This document shows positions 1 to 8,881 of a DNA stretch of 64,000 nt, in pieces; within the stretch, counting starts at the first letter, position 1, and each line of letters starts with the position of its first letter. A model generated the notes under the pieces. The model did no database searches, was not told the DNA's origin, and was given only the letters and a program-made list of their open reading frames with translations. The position numbers and the translations under genes are program-made. This stretch comes from Aeromonas popoffii (GTDB taxonomy: Bacteria; Pseudomonadota; Gammaproteobacteria; Enterobacterales; Aeromonadaceae): contig NZ_CDBI01000091.1 in assembly GCF_000820025.1 (NCBI RefSeq), positions 147,523-211,522 on the forward strand, read 5' to 3'.

Positions 1-162
1 GGGTCAGCCTGAATGAGTTGGTGTTCTGTTGTTGCAGAGCCAGTAACCAGTGTTTTACAGGGATGCCGCTGTCATCCCATCAGGGGTCAGCCTGCATGAA
101 TGGCCGTTCTGTTGTTCCAGAGCCAACAACCAGCGTTTGATGGGTATGCCGCCGGCATAACC
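1..162. repeat. Imperfect tandem repeat of ogt 3' end (period 83)
   Basis: Positions 1-78 and 84-162 are clearly similar along their whole length. Read on the minus strand, the outer copy encodes GIPVKHWLLALQQQN, against GIPIKRWLLALEQQN in Ogt. The outer copy is out of frame with ogt because 83 is not a multiple of three, so ogt now terminates inside it. This is a diverged partial duplicate of the gene's 3' end. The window edge hides whether more lies beyond. Confidence 0.8.
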
Positions 163-573
163 GGTCAGCTGGCCGCTGCGCCCAATCACCCTGTGACAGG
201 GCACTATGATGCTGAGGGGATTGCGGCCATTGGCGGCCCCCACTGCGCGTACCGCCTTGTGATTGCCGATGGACTGGGCTATTTCGAGATAGCTGACGGT
301 CTCGCCGTAGGGAATGTCGCACAGGGCGCGCCATACCGATTGCTGGAAGGGGGTTCCCTTGGCGGCGAGCGGCAGATCGAAGCGCTGCAGGTGGCCAGCG
401 AAATAGGCGGCAAACTGCTCGACGTAGGGCGCCAGCGCCAGATCATCCTGGCGCCACTGCGGGGCTGGCATGATGGGGCGTTCACCCTGCATGAACTCCA
501 CGTGGCGCAGGCCATCCCGATCGATGGCGATGAGCAGGGGACCGTGGGCGCTGTCGCAAAAACTGTATCTCAT
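55..573 (-). CDS. ogt: Methylated-DNA--protein-cysteine methyltransferase Ogt
   Basis: Removes alkyl groups from O6-alkylguanine or O4-alkylthymine by irreversible transfer to its own cysteine. The 172-residue protein has the helix-turn-helix segment GTPFQQSVWRAL (about 73-84) and the active-site motif IIVPCHRVIG with Cys126. An N-terminal ribonuclease-H-like domain precedes it. The length suits the Ogt/AdaB type. The last eight residues (about 165-172) are encoded by a repeated, frame-shifted copy of the gene's own 3' end, so the natural end was probably near RLT at about 163. Start is the ATG giving MRYSF. The catalytic domain looks intact. Confidence 0.93.
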   Translation of the reverse strand: MRYSFCDSAHGPLLIAIDRDGLRHVEFMQGERPIMPAPQWRQDDLALAPYVEQFAAYFAGHLQRFDLPLAAKGTPFQQSVWRALCDIPYGETVSYLEIAQSIGNHKAVRAVGAANGRNPLSIIVPCHRVIGRSGQLTGYAGGIPIKRWLLALEQQNGHSCRLTPDGMTAASL

Positions 574-616
574 CTTCTCTCATCCTTGGCGTGGGCAAGT
601 CGTAAGGCTGGCAGCA

Positions 617-1033
617 TTACTCCAGCACGGGTTTGCCGCGGGCCGACTTGATGTCGCCCTTGCGCTTCTTGGCGTCGACTCGTTTGCGCTGGGAGCTGCG
701 GGTCGGCTTGGTGGCATGACGGGCCTTGGGACGCCAGGCGGCTTTTTTAAGCAGCTCCACCAGGCGGCTCATGGCCTCCTTGCGGTTCATGTCCTGGCTA
801 CGATGGGTCTCGACGCGGATCTGGATAAAACCGTCGTGTACCCGGCTGTCGCTCAGCTTGTCGAGTCCCTCCTTGTAGAGATCTGGCAGGCTGGGGGAAC
901 TGCGGTAATCGAAGCGCAACCAGACGGCGGAGTCGGTCTTGTTGACGTGCTGGCCGCCGGCGCCCTGAGCTCGCATGGCTTGAAACTGCAGCTCATGCCA
1001 GGGCAGGGTCACGCTGTTGGAGATGACTAACAT
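617..1033 (-). CDS. arfB: Alternative ribosome-rescue factor ArfB (peptidyl-tRNA hydrolase)
   Basis: Rescues ribosomes stalled on non-stop messages by hydrolysing the peptidyl-tRNA ester. The 138-residue protein has the release-factor GGQ motif (about residues 26-28, in QGAGGQHVNKTDSA). A lysine/arginine-rich tail from about residue 100 to the end is the segment that in this family enters the empty mRNA channel. Length and domain order match E. coli YaeJ. It lies next to ogt in the same orientation with a short gap, and the divergent glnK control region starts just upstream. Confidence 0.95.
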   Translation of the reverse strand: MLVISNSVTLPWHELQFQAMRAQGAGGQHVNKTDSAVWLRFDYRSSPSLPDLYKEGLDKLSDSRVHDGFIQIRVETHRSQDMNRKEAMSRLVELLKKAAWRPKARHATKPTRSSQRKRVDAKKRKGDIKSARGKPVLE

Positions 1034-1040
1034 ACTGCTG

Positions 1041-1098
1041 TGCTCTTGTTTGGTGCATCGGGAGAGGCTGGTTCAGCTTGGTGCCTCATTATGGGGCG
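1041..1098 (+). promoter_or_regulatory. Two candidate NtrC (GlnG) enhancer sites upstream of glnK
   Basis: TGCTCTTGTTTGGTGCA at 1041-1057 matches the NtrC palindrome TGCACC-N5-GGTGCA at 10 of 12 positions. TGCCTCATTATGGGGCG at 1082-1098 is a weaker 8 of 12 match. They lie roughly 100-140 bp upstream of the sigma-54 promoter, a usual enhancer distance. Confidence 0.6.
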
Positions 1099-1180
1099 AG
1101 ATGCGCTCCCTGAGTGATATTGTGGGGTGCCTATCCCAGAATAAAAAACTATCCTTTTGAAATTTAACAATAAAAAGACT

Positions 1181-1195
1181 TGGCACGAGAATTGA
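1181..1195 (+). promoter_or_regulatory. Sigma-54 promoter of glnK
   Basis: TGGCACGAGAATTGA is a strong -24/-12 element. It has the full TGGCACG block and correct spacing, with A in place of C in the -12 GC. It ends 39 bases before the glnK start. With the upstream NtrC-like sites this predicts nitrogen-limitation control. Confidence 0.8.
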
Positions 1196-1573
<378 letters not shown>

Positions 1574-1671
1574 ACTCTCGCGCGTGATGCTGGTTTGAGC
1601 AAGGGGACTCTGTTGCGGATTGGCCAGACCGGACAGATTGCCGATGTGAAGTCGCGGATGGACTCCATGAT

Positions 1672-1702
1672 GGGGCTGGATAGGATTCTATCCGGCCCTT
1701 TT
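1672..1702 (+). terminator. Rho-independent terminator after glnK
   Basis: GGGCTGGATAG and CTATCCGGCCC form a near-perfect stem around a GATT loop, followed by TTTT. It separates glnK from the fbp operon. Confidence 0.85.
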
Positions 1703-1821
1703 GTTTGCAAGGCGTTTAAATATGTGATCCCGCACTCGATGTTTTCTTGATCCCGCTGTCGAGGCCAATGCAAAATACAAACAGCAATGGTTATCACTCG
1801 ATATAGCAACTCAAGGAATGG

Positions 1822-2832
1822 ATGATGAAAATGAAGATGTTGGCACTGGCTTTCTCGACCCTGGCTGCTCAGGGAGCGTTGGCGGCAGGGGAAGTGAATG
1901 TCTACTCCAACCGGCAGGATGAGCTGATCAAGCCCATCATCCAGCAGTTCGAGAAGGAATCGGGCATCAAGGTCAACGTGGTGTTCGCCAAAGAGGGGCT
2001 GAACGAGCGTCTGGAGCGGGAAGGCAAGCTTTCCCCGGCCGATCTCATGCTGACTGTTGATATCAGCCGGCTGACCGATCTGGTGGACAAGGGGTTGGTG
2101 CAGCCGGTAGACAGCAAGATCCTGCAGGAGAATATTCCCGCTATCTATCGTGACCCGGAGAACCGCTGGTTCGCCCTGACCACCCGGGTGCGTGCCATCT
2201 ATTCGAGCAAGGATCGCCTCGGCAAGCTGGACACCATCAGCTACGAAGATCTGGCCAAGCCTGAATTCAAAGGGAAAATTTGTACCCGCAGCGGCAAGCA
2301 CGAGTACAATGTGGCGCTGGTTTCTTCCATGATCGCCCATCACGGCATGGCCGAGACCAAAACCTGGCTGGAAGCGGTCAAGGCCAACCTGGCGCGCAAG
2401 CCGCAGGGCAACGACCGGGATCAGGTCAAGGCGATCAAAGATGGCATCTGTGACCTGTCGCTCGGCAACAGCTACTACCTGGGCGCCATGCTGAAAGATC
2501 CGGCGCAGAAGTCCTGGGCCGATGCGGTCTATATCAACTTCCCGAACCAGGCTGACCGTGGCGCTCACGTCAACGTGAGCGGCGTGGCCATGACCAAGCA
2601 CGCCAAGAACAAAGATGAAGCGCGCAAGCTGATGGAGTTTCTGGCTGGCGACACGGCCCAGCACATGTATGCGGACGTGAATGCCGAGTATCCGGTCAAG
2701 GCCGGGGTCGAGCCGTCCGCCATGGTCAAGGCCTGGGGCAGTTTCAAGTCTGACGCGCTACCGGTCAGCGATTATGCCAAGCACCGCAAGGACGCCTTGC
2801 AGCTGCTGGATGAAGTGAAATTCGACTTGTAA
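1822..2832 (+). CDS. fbpA: Ferric-iron periplasmic binding protein
   Basis: Captures Fe(III) in the periplasm and delivers it to the FbpBC permease. The 336-residue protein has a signal peptide (residues 1-22, cut near ALA-AGEV) followed by the EVNVYSNRQ start typical of FutA/FbpA proteins. The adjacent tyrosines in GNSYYLGAM (218-219) match the iron-ligating Tyr pair of the family. An AAGGA Shine-Dalgarno precedes an ATG-ATG start. It is the first gene of fbpABC. The family is usually Fur-regulated, but I could not identify a convincing Fur box here. Confidence 0.92.
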   Translation: MMKMKMLALAFSTLAAQGALAAGEVNVYSNRQDELIKPIIQQFEKESGIKVNVVFAKEGLNERLEREGKLSPADLMLTVDISRLTDLVDKGLVQPVDSKILQENIPAIYRDPENRWFALTTRVRAIYSSKDRLGKLDTISYEDLAKPEFKGKICTRSGKHEYNVALVSSMIAHHGMAETKTWLEAVKANLARKPQGNDRDQVKAIKDGICDLSLGNSYYLGAMLKDPAQKSWADAVYINFPNQADRGAHVNVSGVAMTKHAKNKDEARKLMEFLAGDTAQHMYADVNAEYPVKAGVEPSAMVKAWGSFKSDALPVSDYAKHRKDALQLLDEVKFDL

Positions 2833-2835
2833 TCA

Positions 2836-2856
2836 GATGGGGCCAAGGGCCCCATC
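2836..2856 (+). other. Perfect intercistronic hairpin between fbpA and fbpB
   Basis: GATGGGGCC-AAG-GGCCCCATC is a nine-pair stem with a three-base loop and no U-tract. Hairpins at this place in binding-protein operons commonly stabilise the upstream message or limit read-through, giving more binding protein than permease. Confidence 0.75.
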
Positions 2857-2871
2857 AACTTCTGTGGTCTC

Positions 2872-4497
2872 ATGAAAAATTGTGGATGGATTGCCGGCAG
2901 CTGGGCCACCGCCCTGCTGCTGGGTTTGCCGGTGCTCGCCCTGATCTTCTCTGCCTTCTCGGCAGATGGAGACCTGTTTCGTCACCTCGTCGATACGGTG
3001 CTGCTCGATTATCTGGCCAATACGCTGGCGCTGGTGGCGGGGGTTGTGCTGCTCAGCCTGCTGTTTGGCGTACCCACCGCCTGGCTGGTCGCCATGTGTC
3101 AGGTGCCGGGGCGCCGAGCACTACAGTGGGCGCTGATGTTGCCCATGGCCATGCCCTCTTATATCGTCGCCTACGTCTATACCGATCTGCTCGACTACTC
3201 GGGTCCGCTACAGGCCGGATTGCGCTCACTCTTTGGCTGGAACAGTCCGGCCGATTACTGGTTTCCGGCCATTCGCTCCCTGGGCGGCGCCGCTTGGGTG
3301 CTGGCGCTGGTGCTGTTCCCCTACGTTTATCTGCTGGCCCGCGCCTCCTTTCTGGAGCAGTCGGTCAGCCTGATCCACTCCAGCCGTCTGCTTGGCTGTA
3401 CGCCCTGGCAGAGCTTTCGTCGCCTCAGCCTGCCGCTGGCGCGCCCCGCTATCATGGTGGCCGTGTCGCTGGTGGCGATGGAGACCCTGGCCGACTTTGC
3501 CACCGTCCACTTCTTTGCCATCAATACCCTGACCACGGCGGTCTACGATACCTGGCTCGGCTACGGCAGCCTGGCCACTGCCGCCAAACTCTCCTGCCTG
3601 ATGCTGCTGGCGGTGGTGCTCTTGATCGCGTTGGAGCGCCGCTCTCGCCGCCGGCAGCAGGTGTTCCAGAAATCCATGGGCCATGAGCAGCCTCTACGCT
3701 ACCCGCTCAAGGGGGTGAGTCGCGCAGCGGCCGGGCTCTGGTGCTGGGGATTGGTGCTGGCCGGTTTCGGTCTGCCATTCGTCATCCTGCTCGATTACGG
3801 GGTGCGCTATTTCGAACTCTCCTGGACGCCGGAGTTTGTCCGCTTCGCCGGCAACAGTCTGCTCATCTCGACGCTGACCGCCCTGCTTGCCATGGGCATC
3901 GCCCTGCTGCTCGGTTTCTTCCGTCGCCTCGATGGCGGGCTCAAGAGTCTGCTGCCCCTGCGCATCTCTGCCATGGGGTACGCCATGCCGGGTACCGTGC
4001 TGGCCATCGGCGTGCTGGTGCCGCTGACGGCCCTCGATTTTGCCATCAATGATCTGGCCGAGTGGCTTGGTCGCCAGGGCCCCGGCCTGCTGTTGACCGG
4101 CACCATCACCGCCATCGTGTTCGGCTATCTGGTCCGCTTCGTGGCCATCGCCATCGGCTCGGTGGAGACCAGCATGGGCAAGATCTCCCCCAGCCTCGAC
4201 ATGGCTGCCCGCTCCCTGGGGCAAGGGGATGGCGGCATGCTGCGCCGGGTTCATCTACCGCTGGTGCGGCGAGGCCTGTTTGCCGGCGCCATGCTGGTGT
4301 TCATCGAATCGATGAAGGAGCTGCCTGCCGCCCTGCTGCTGCGGCCCTTCAACTTCGACACCCTGGCGACCCACGTCTATCAATTCGTGTCGGACGAGAT
4401 GCTGGAGCGGGGGGCGCTCGGCGCCATCGTCATCGTGTTGGTGGGCTTGCTGCCGCTCATCTGGGTCAACCGCAGTCTGGATAGTCCGGGTCACTGA
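2872..4497 (+). CDS. fbpB: Ferric-iron ABC transporter permease
   Basis: Inner-membrane permease forming the Fe(III) channel. At 541 residues it is the fused double-permease form, with two homologous halves of about six membrane helices each. Each half carries an EAA-type cytoplasmic loop for contact with the ATPase: one around residues 163-195 (ending SLPLARPAI), the other near 438-465 (MAARSLGQGDGG then HLPLVRRGL). It lies 39 bases after fbpA with a hairpin between, and the ATPase gene follows directly. Confidence 0.92.
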   Translation: MKNCGWIAGSWATALLLGLPVLALIFSAFSADGDLFRHLVDTVLLDYLANTLALVAGVVLLSLLFGVPTAWLVAMCQVPGRRALQWALMLPMAMPSYIVAYVYTDLLDYSGPLQAGLRSLFGWNSPADYWFPAIRSLGGAAWVLALVLFPYVYLLARASFLEQSVSLIHSSRLLGCTPWQSFRRLSLPLARPAIMVAVSLVAMETLADFATVHFFAINTLTTAVYDTWLGYGSLATAAKLSCLMLLAVVLLIALERRSRRRQQVFQKSMGHEQPLRYPLKGVSRAAAGLWCWGLVLAGFGLPFVILLDYGVRYFELSWTPEFVRFAGNSLLISTLTALLAMGIALLLGFFRRLDGGLKSLLPLRISAMGYAMPGTVLAIGVLVPLTALDFAINDLAEWLGRQGPGLLLTGTITAIVFGYLVRFVAIAIGSVETSMGKISPSLDMAARSLGQGDGGMLRRVHLPLVRRGLFAGAMLVFIESMKELPAALLLRPFNFDTLATHVYQFVSDEMLERGALGAIVIVLVGLLPLIWVNRSLDSPGH

Positions 4498-4571
4498 GCG
4501 GGCAGATGAATATCTGCAATGTTGTCCGGCCGCAGGTCGGTCTGAACCAAAAGAATATGAGGAAGTCAGCC

Positions 4572-5606
4572 GTGTCTTGCTTGCAGGTTGAAAATGTCAG
4601 TTGCCGTTACAACGGCCGCAATGTGCTGGAACAGCTCTCGCTGATAGTGGCCGACAACGAGATCGTCTGTCTGCTGGGCGCTAGCGGTTGTGGCAAGACC
4701 ACACTGCTCAAGGCCATCGCCGGTCTGCTGCCGCTGGCAGAGGGCACTATTCGCCTCGGCGATACCCTGCTCGACGGGCCGGATGCCAGCGAACCCCCAG
4801 AGGCGCGTAACATCGGCATGATCTTTCAGGATTACGCCCTTTTTCCCCACCTGACGGTGGCCGAGAACGTCGGCTTCGGCCTGACCCGACTCGATCGCCG
4901 CATTCGCCAGCAGCAGGTGGATGAGGCGCTGACGCTGGTCAATCTGCAGGGGCTGGGTGCGCGTTATCCGCATGAGCTCTCCGGCGGTCAGCAGCAGAGG
5001 GTCGCCATCGCCCGCGCTCTGGTGTGCAAGCCCAGGCTGATGCTGTTGGACGAGCCCTTCTCCAACATAGATACCCAGGTGCGGATGAAGCTTATTCTCG
5101 AGATCCGCGCCCTGCTCAAGCAGCAGGGGATTGGCGCCATCTTCGTCAGTCACAGCAAGGAGGAGGCGTTCGCCTTCGCCGACCGGCTGGCGCTGTTCCG
5201 TGCCGGCCACATAGAGCAGGTGGGTCAGCCGGAGCAGCTCTATCGCCGCCCGCAGAACCGCTTCGTGGCGGAGTTTCTTGGCGGGGTCAACTACCTGGCC
5301 GCCGAGGTGGTAGACAGCCACTGCGTGCAGACGTCGCTGGGGGTGGTGTGCGGCACCGAGCCTCACGGCCGTGCCGTGGGCGAGTTGCTGCAATTGATGC
5401 TCAGACCCCAGCAACTGTTGCTGGAGGCCGTCGACGGCGGTGAGCTGGTGGTGCTGGAGCAGCAGTTTCTCGGTCATCACTGCCGGGTGTTGTTCGAGTG
5501 TGGCGGCCAGCGGCTCGAGGCCAGCATTGGCGAGCCGCTTGGCGGGATGCGGGCACGGGTCAACCTTGCCCCGCATGCGCTCGTGCTGTTTGATCCACTG
5601 CCGTGA
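4572..5606 (+). CDS. fbpC: Ferric-iron ABC transporter ATP-binding protein
   Basis: ATPase that powers FbpB. I chose the GTG at 4572, which has AGGAAG six bases upstream and gives MSCLQVENVSCRYNG, a normal family N-terminus. A longer ORF from 4506 adds 22 residues unlike the family. The 344-residue protein has Walker A GASGCGKT (36-43), signature LSGGQQQR, Walker B LMLLDEPFSNID and switch His in FVSHSKEEA. A roughly 120-residue C-terminal TOBE-like regulatory domain follows. Last gene of fbpABC. Confidence 0.92.
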   Translation: MSCLQVENVSCRYNGRNVLEQLSLIVADNEIVCLLGASGCGKTTLLKAIAGLLPLAEGTIRLGDTLLDGPDASEPPEARNIGMIFQDYALFPHLTVAENVGFGLTRLDRRIRQQQVDEALTLVNLQGLGARYPHELSGGQQQRVAIARALVCKPRLMLLDEPFSNIDTQVRMKLILEIRALLKQQGIGAIFVSHSKEEAFAFADRLALFRAGHIEQVGQPEQLYRRPQNRFVAEFLGGVNYLAAEVVDSHCVQTSLGVVCGTEPHGRAVGELLQLMLRPQQLLLEAVDGGELVVLEQQFLGHHCRVLFECGGQRLEASIGEPLGGMRARVNLAPHALVLFDPLP

Positions 5607-5708
5607 CAGAGCTGATATCGTTGTGAAATCAAGGAACTGGATTCACTCTGGTTTATAATCGCGCAACGCAATGCCAACATCGCTAATGCCTGTTCAGGGG
5701 AGAGAGAT

Positions 5709-6614
5709 ATGAAAGCCCAAGCCGGGATCTGTGCAGAGTCGAATCTGCACGCCCTCTATCTGATGTTCAATCGCACCGGCGACGGCGCCGAACTGGTGGC
5801 CCGTCTGGCCAGCTTGCCCGCCCTGTGGGCGGCGGTTGCCGCCGATTTTCCCGATGCCGGTTTCAGCGGTCTGGTCGCCGTCGGTGCCGATGCCTGGGAT
5901 GGTCTCTACCCTGCCGCCCGTCCGCCCCAGTTCCGTGGCTTCATGGCGCAATCCGCCAACGGTCAGCAGGCGCCGAATACCCCGTTTGATCTCTTCGTGC
6001 AGTTGCGCGCCGATCGGGTGGATGTGCTGCACCACGCCGGTCAGCGCGTGATGGCTTTGCTGGCGGGGCTGGTGGTACTGGCTGAAGAGGTGCGCGGTTT
6101 CCGCAATCTGGATTGCCGGGACCTGACCGGCTTCGTCGATGGCACCGAAAACCCGCAGGATGAGCACAGGGCCGAAGTGGCGCTGCTGGGCGGCGGCGAA
6201 TTTGCCGGGGGTTCCTATATCCACGTCCAGCGCTGGGTGCATGCCATGAGCGACTGGGAGGCGCTGGCTCTGAAGGAGCAGGAAGACATCATAGGTCGCA
6301 CCAAGGCCGACAACATAGAGTATGAGTCGGCAGACAAGCCGCTGACCGCCCACATCAAGCGAGTCAATCTCAAGACCCCCAAGGGTGAGTCCATGGAGAT
6401 ACTGCGCCAGAGCATGCCCTGGGGCACCATGACCGAGCAGGGGCTCTACTTCATCTCCTGCTGCAGCACGCCGCTGCACTTCAACGCCATGCTGGCCAGC
6501 ATGTACAAGGGGGAGGGCAGTCACTTCGACCATCTGCTGCGTTTCACCAGGGCCGTGACCGGGGCCGCCTTCTTTGCGCCTTCCGAGGATTATCTGGTTT
6601 CCAGGGGCAAATAA
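5709..6614 (+). CDS. yfeX: DyP-type heme peroxidase (YfeX-like)
   Basis: Cytoplasmic dye-decolourising peroxidase using hydrogen peroxide. The 301-residue protein has the family motif GFVDGTEN (141-148) with the distal catalytic Asp144, the probable proximal heme ligand His215 in AHIKRVN, and a distal arginine in ILRQSMPWG. No signal peptide or Tat motif is present, which suits the cytosolic P/B-type DyPs such as E. coli YfeX. It stands alone, behind a TATAAT at 5654-5659 and a strong GGGGAGAG ribosome site. Heme-iron release by this class is debated. Confidence 0.92.
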   Translation: MKAQAGICAESNLHALYLMFNRTGDGAELVARLASLPALWAAVAADFPDAGFSGLVAVGADAWDGLYPAARPPQFRGFMAQSANGQQAPNTPFDLFVQLRADRVDVLHHAGQRVMALLAGLVVLAEEVRGFRNLDCRDLTGFVDGTENPQDEHRAEVALLGGGEFAGGSYIHVQRWVHAMSDWEALALKEQEDIIGRTKADNIEYESADKPLTAHIKRVNLKTPKGESMEILRQSMPWGTMTEQGLYFISCCSTPLHFNAMLASMYKGEGSHFDHLLRFTRAVTGAAFFAPSEDYLVSRGK

Positions 6615-6634
6615 GCGCGGTTGACGTCACCAAC

Positions 6635-6663
6635 AAAAATCCCGGCCTTGGCCGGGATTTTTC
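6635..6663. terminator. Bidirectional terminator between yfeX and argR
   Basis: AAAAATCCCGGCC-TT-GGCCGGGATTTTT is a symmetric GC-rich stem with A/T tracts on both sides. It serves the convergent yfeX and argR genes. Confidence 0.92.
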
Positions 6664-6702
6664 GTTCAGGGGGCGTCACCACAGCGGGACGGACGAGCCT
6701 GA

Positions 6703-7173
6703 TTAAGGGGTCTGTTCGAACAGCTCGAGGGCGGAGAGGTAGAGCTCTTCGATGTCGGTGTCGCTGGTCGGGGTGATGAAGATGGTGTCATCACCGGCGA
6801 TGGTGCCGAGGATCCCTTCCGCCTTGCCGAGGGAGTCGAGCAGGCGAGCGATGAGCTGGGCTGCACCCGGGCTGGTGTGGATCACCACCAGGGCGCCGTT
6901 GTGGTCGACGTCCAGTACCAGGTTTTTGAGCGGGCTGGAGGTGGTGGGCACGCCCAGTTCCACCGGCAGGCAGTAGACCATCTCCATCTTGGCATTGCGG
7001 GTGCGAACGGCGCCGAAGCGGCTCAGCATGCGTGATACCTTGGACTGGTTGATGTTCTCGAAGCCCATCTCTTGCAGGGCAGTCACTATCTCTGCCTGGG
7101 AGCCAAATCGTTCTTCTTTCAGCAAGGCTTTAAAGGCCTTGGCCAGTTTTTCTTGCTTGTCGTTATGCTTCAT
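6703..7173 (-). CDS. argR: Arginine repressor ArgR
   Basis: Hexameric arginine-dependent repressor of arginine synthesis and transport genes. I start it at the ATG at 7173, giving [18 protein letters not shown] and 156 residues, the usual family length. The frame is open for 64 more codons upstream, but those residues do not look like ArgR. The winged-helix region contains [10 protein letters not shown] and [20 protein letters not shown]. The C-terminal arginine-binding part contains [15 protein letters not shown] and [11 protein letters not shown]. It is divergent from artP, and ARG-box-like palindromes in the gap suggest it controls itself and the transporter. Confidence 0.95.
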   Translation of the reverse strand: MKHNDKQEKLAKAFKALLKEERFGSQAEIVTALQEMGFENINQSKVSRMLSRFGAVRTRNAKMEMVYCLPVELGVPTTSSPLKNLVLDVDHNGALVVIHTSPGAAQLIARLLDSLGKAEGILGTIAGDDTIFITPTSDTDIEELYLSALELFEQTP

Positions 7174-7286
7174 CTTGGACTCACGAATGAGGAGGTATGG
7201 CGGCCTGTCACGCTCAGGCGGCAGATATGAACAGCGAGTCCATTTTGCATTCATGTGCCTAATTTTGCAAGGAAGCGGCGCTTGTT

Positions 7287-7300
7287 CTGCATATTGATTC
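7287..7300. promoter_or_regulatory. ARG box (ArgR operator), distal
   Basis: TGCATATTGATTCA matches the ArgR half-site palindrome TGAAT-N4-ATTCA at 9 of 10 arm positions. It lies in the middle of the argR-artP gap, where it could serve either promoter. Confidence 0.6.
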
Positions 7301-7350
7301 AAAATTAGCTTGCATCCACCCATCTTGGGGCTAAAATCGGGACGAAATTT

Positions 7351-7364
7351 TGAAAACTTATTCA
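7351..7364. promoter_or_regulatory. ARG box (ArgR operator), artP-proximal
   Basis: TGAAAACTTATTCA matches TGAAT-N4-ATTCA at 9 of 10 arm positions and ends 10 bases before the artP start codon. Binding here would cover the artP promoter or start region. Confidence 0.65.
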
Positions 7365-7374
7365 ATTGGGCTGT

Positions 7375-8115
7375 ATGGGTATTGAATTAATCGGTATCGA
7401 AAAATCCTGGCACAAGGTGCCGGTACTGCAAGATGTCAGCTTTCGGACTGCTCCCGGTGAAACCTTGGTGCTGCTGGGCCCAAGCGGTGCCGGCAAGAGT
7501 TCGCTGCTGCGCATGATGAACCTGTTGGATACGCCGGATGCCGGTGTATTGCGCATAGGTGAAAGTGAATTTTCTTTCCCGTCCAGCCTCTCTGCCGCCG
7601 AATTCAACCGTCAGACACAGGCGCTGCGCCGCAAGGTGGGCATGGTATTCCAGCAGTACAATCTGTGGCCACATCTGACCGTGATGGAGAACCTGATCGA
7701 GGCCCCCGTCAAGTTGCTCGGCATGAGCAAGGCGGCTGCCATCGAGAAGGGCGCCTATCTGCTGACCCAGCTGCAACTGGCGGATAAGCGCGATGCCTGG
7801 CCTGCCCGGCTGTCCGGCGGTCAGCAGCAGCGGGTGGCCATCGCCCGTACCCTGATGATGGATCCGCAGGTGCTGCTGTTTGACGAGCCGACGGCGGCCC
7901 TCGATCCCGAGATCACCAAAGAGGTGGCGGAGATCATCCGCAATCTGGGCCAGACCGGCATCACCCAGGTCGTGGTGACCCACGAGGTGGAGTTCGCCCG
8001 CAAGGTGGCCAGTCAGGTGATCTATCTGGAGAAGGGACGGATCATCGAATCCGGCTCTGCCGCCATTTTCAACTCTCCGCAAACCAGCCGGTTTGCCGAG
8101 TTCTTGATGCATTGA
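7375..8115 (+). CDS. artP: Arginine ABC transporter ATP-binding protein ArtP
   Basis: ATPase of the arginine importer ArtPQMI. I use the ATG at 7375 ([12 protein letters not shown], 246 residues), which aligns with the usual ArtP N-terminus; a TTG nine bases upstream is also in frame. Walker A is GPSGAGKSS (about 35-43), the signature is LSGGQQQR, Walker B is [12 protein letters not shown] and the switch His lies in VVTHEVEFA. First gene of artPIQM, directly behind an ARG box, so arginine-ArgR repression is expected. Confidence 0.94.
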   Translation: MGIELIGIEKSWHKVPVLQDVSFRTAPGETLVLLGPSGAGKSSLLRMMNLLDTPDAGVLRIGESEFSFPSSLSAAEFNRQTQALRRKVGMVFQQYNLWPHLTVMENLIEAPVKLLGMSKAAAIEKGAYLLTQLQLADKRDAWPARLSGGQQQRVAIARTLMMDPQVLLFDEPTAALDPEITKEVAEIIRNLGQTGITQVVVTHEVEFARKVASQVIYLEKGRIIESGSAAIFNSPQTSRFAEFLMH

Positions 8116-8140
8116 TATTCAAATCGATAAGGAAGCTGTG

Positions 8141-8878
8141 ATGAAAAAAAGTCTATTGCTGGTTGCTGCCATGGGCCTGTTGAGCACCTCTGTGCTGGCC
8201 AAGGAGATCAAGTTCGCCACCGAGGCAACTTATGCTCCGTTCGAATACCTGGATGACAAGAACGAGTTCCAGGGTTTTGACATCGATCTGGCCCGCGCGA
8301 TCTGCGCCCAGGCCAAGCTGGAATGCAGCTTCCACAACCAGGCCTTTGACAGCCTGATCCCCAGCCTCAAATTCCGTCGCTATGACGCCGCTATCGCCGC
8401 CATGGACGTGACCCCGGAGCGCTCTGCCCAGGTCGACTTCTCCGACATCTATTACGAGAACTCCGCCGTCTTTGTGGCCAAGAAGGGCGCCTTCAAGGGA
8501 CCGGAAGAGCTGGTGGACAAGACTGTCGGCGTGCAGAACGGCACCTCTCACCAGTCCTATCTGGTGGATAACTGGGTGAGCAAGGGTCTGCTGACCGTGC
8601 CTTATGCCAGCTACCAGAGCGCCTTCCTCGATATGATGAACGGCCGTACCGACGGCGTCTTTGCGGATACCGCCGTCGCAGCCGACTGGCTCAAGCAGCA
8701 CAAGGAGTATGCCGTGGTGGGTACGCCGGTGACCGATGCCAAGTACTTCGGTACCGGCTTTGGCATCGCGGTCGCCAAGGGCAATCAGGAGTTGCTGACT
8801 CAGCTGAACAAGGGGCTGGCCGAGATCAAGGCCAACGGCACCTATCAGAAAATCTTCGACAAATACTTCGCGCAGTAA
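8141..8878 (+). CDS. artI: Arginine-binding periplasmic protein
   Basis: Family-3 solute-binding protein presenting arginine to ArtQM. The 245-residue precursor has a signal peptide cut near VLA-KEIKF (about residues 19-20). The mature start EIKFATEATYAPFEY and the segment FDIDLARAICAQ are typical of the family. The start is the ATG with AAGGAAG seven bases upstream; a GTG immediately before it is in frame. It follows artP by 25 bases. The same family includes ArtJ, so the exact paralogue name is uncertain. Confidence 0.92.
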   Translation: MKKSLLLVAAMGLLSTSVLAKEIKFATEATYAPFEYLDDKNEFQGFDIDLARAICAQAKLECSFHNQAFDSLIPSLKFRRYDAAIAAMDVTPERSAQVDFSDIYYENSAVFVAKKGAFKGPEELVDKTVGVQNGTSHQSYLVDNWVSKGLLTVPYASYQSAFLDMMNGRTDGVFADTAVAADWLKQHKEYAVVGTPVTDAKYFGTGFGIAVAKGNQELLTQLNKGLAEIKANGTYQKIFDKYFAQ

Positions 8879-8881
8879 GCC

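Noticed and set aside
1703-1821. Fur box upstream of fbpA
   Set aside because: CAATGGTTATCAC near 1787-1799 resembles one half of a Fur site, but the other half does not match, so I do not annotate it.
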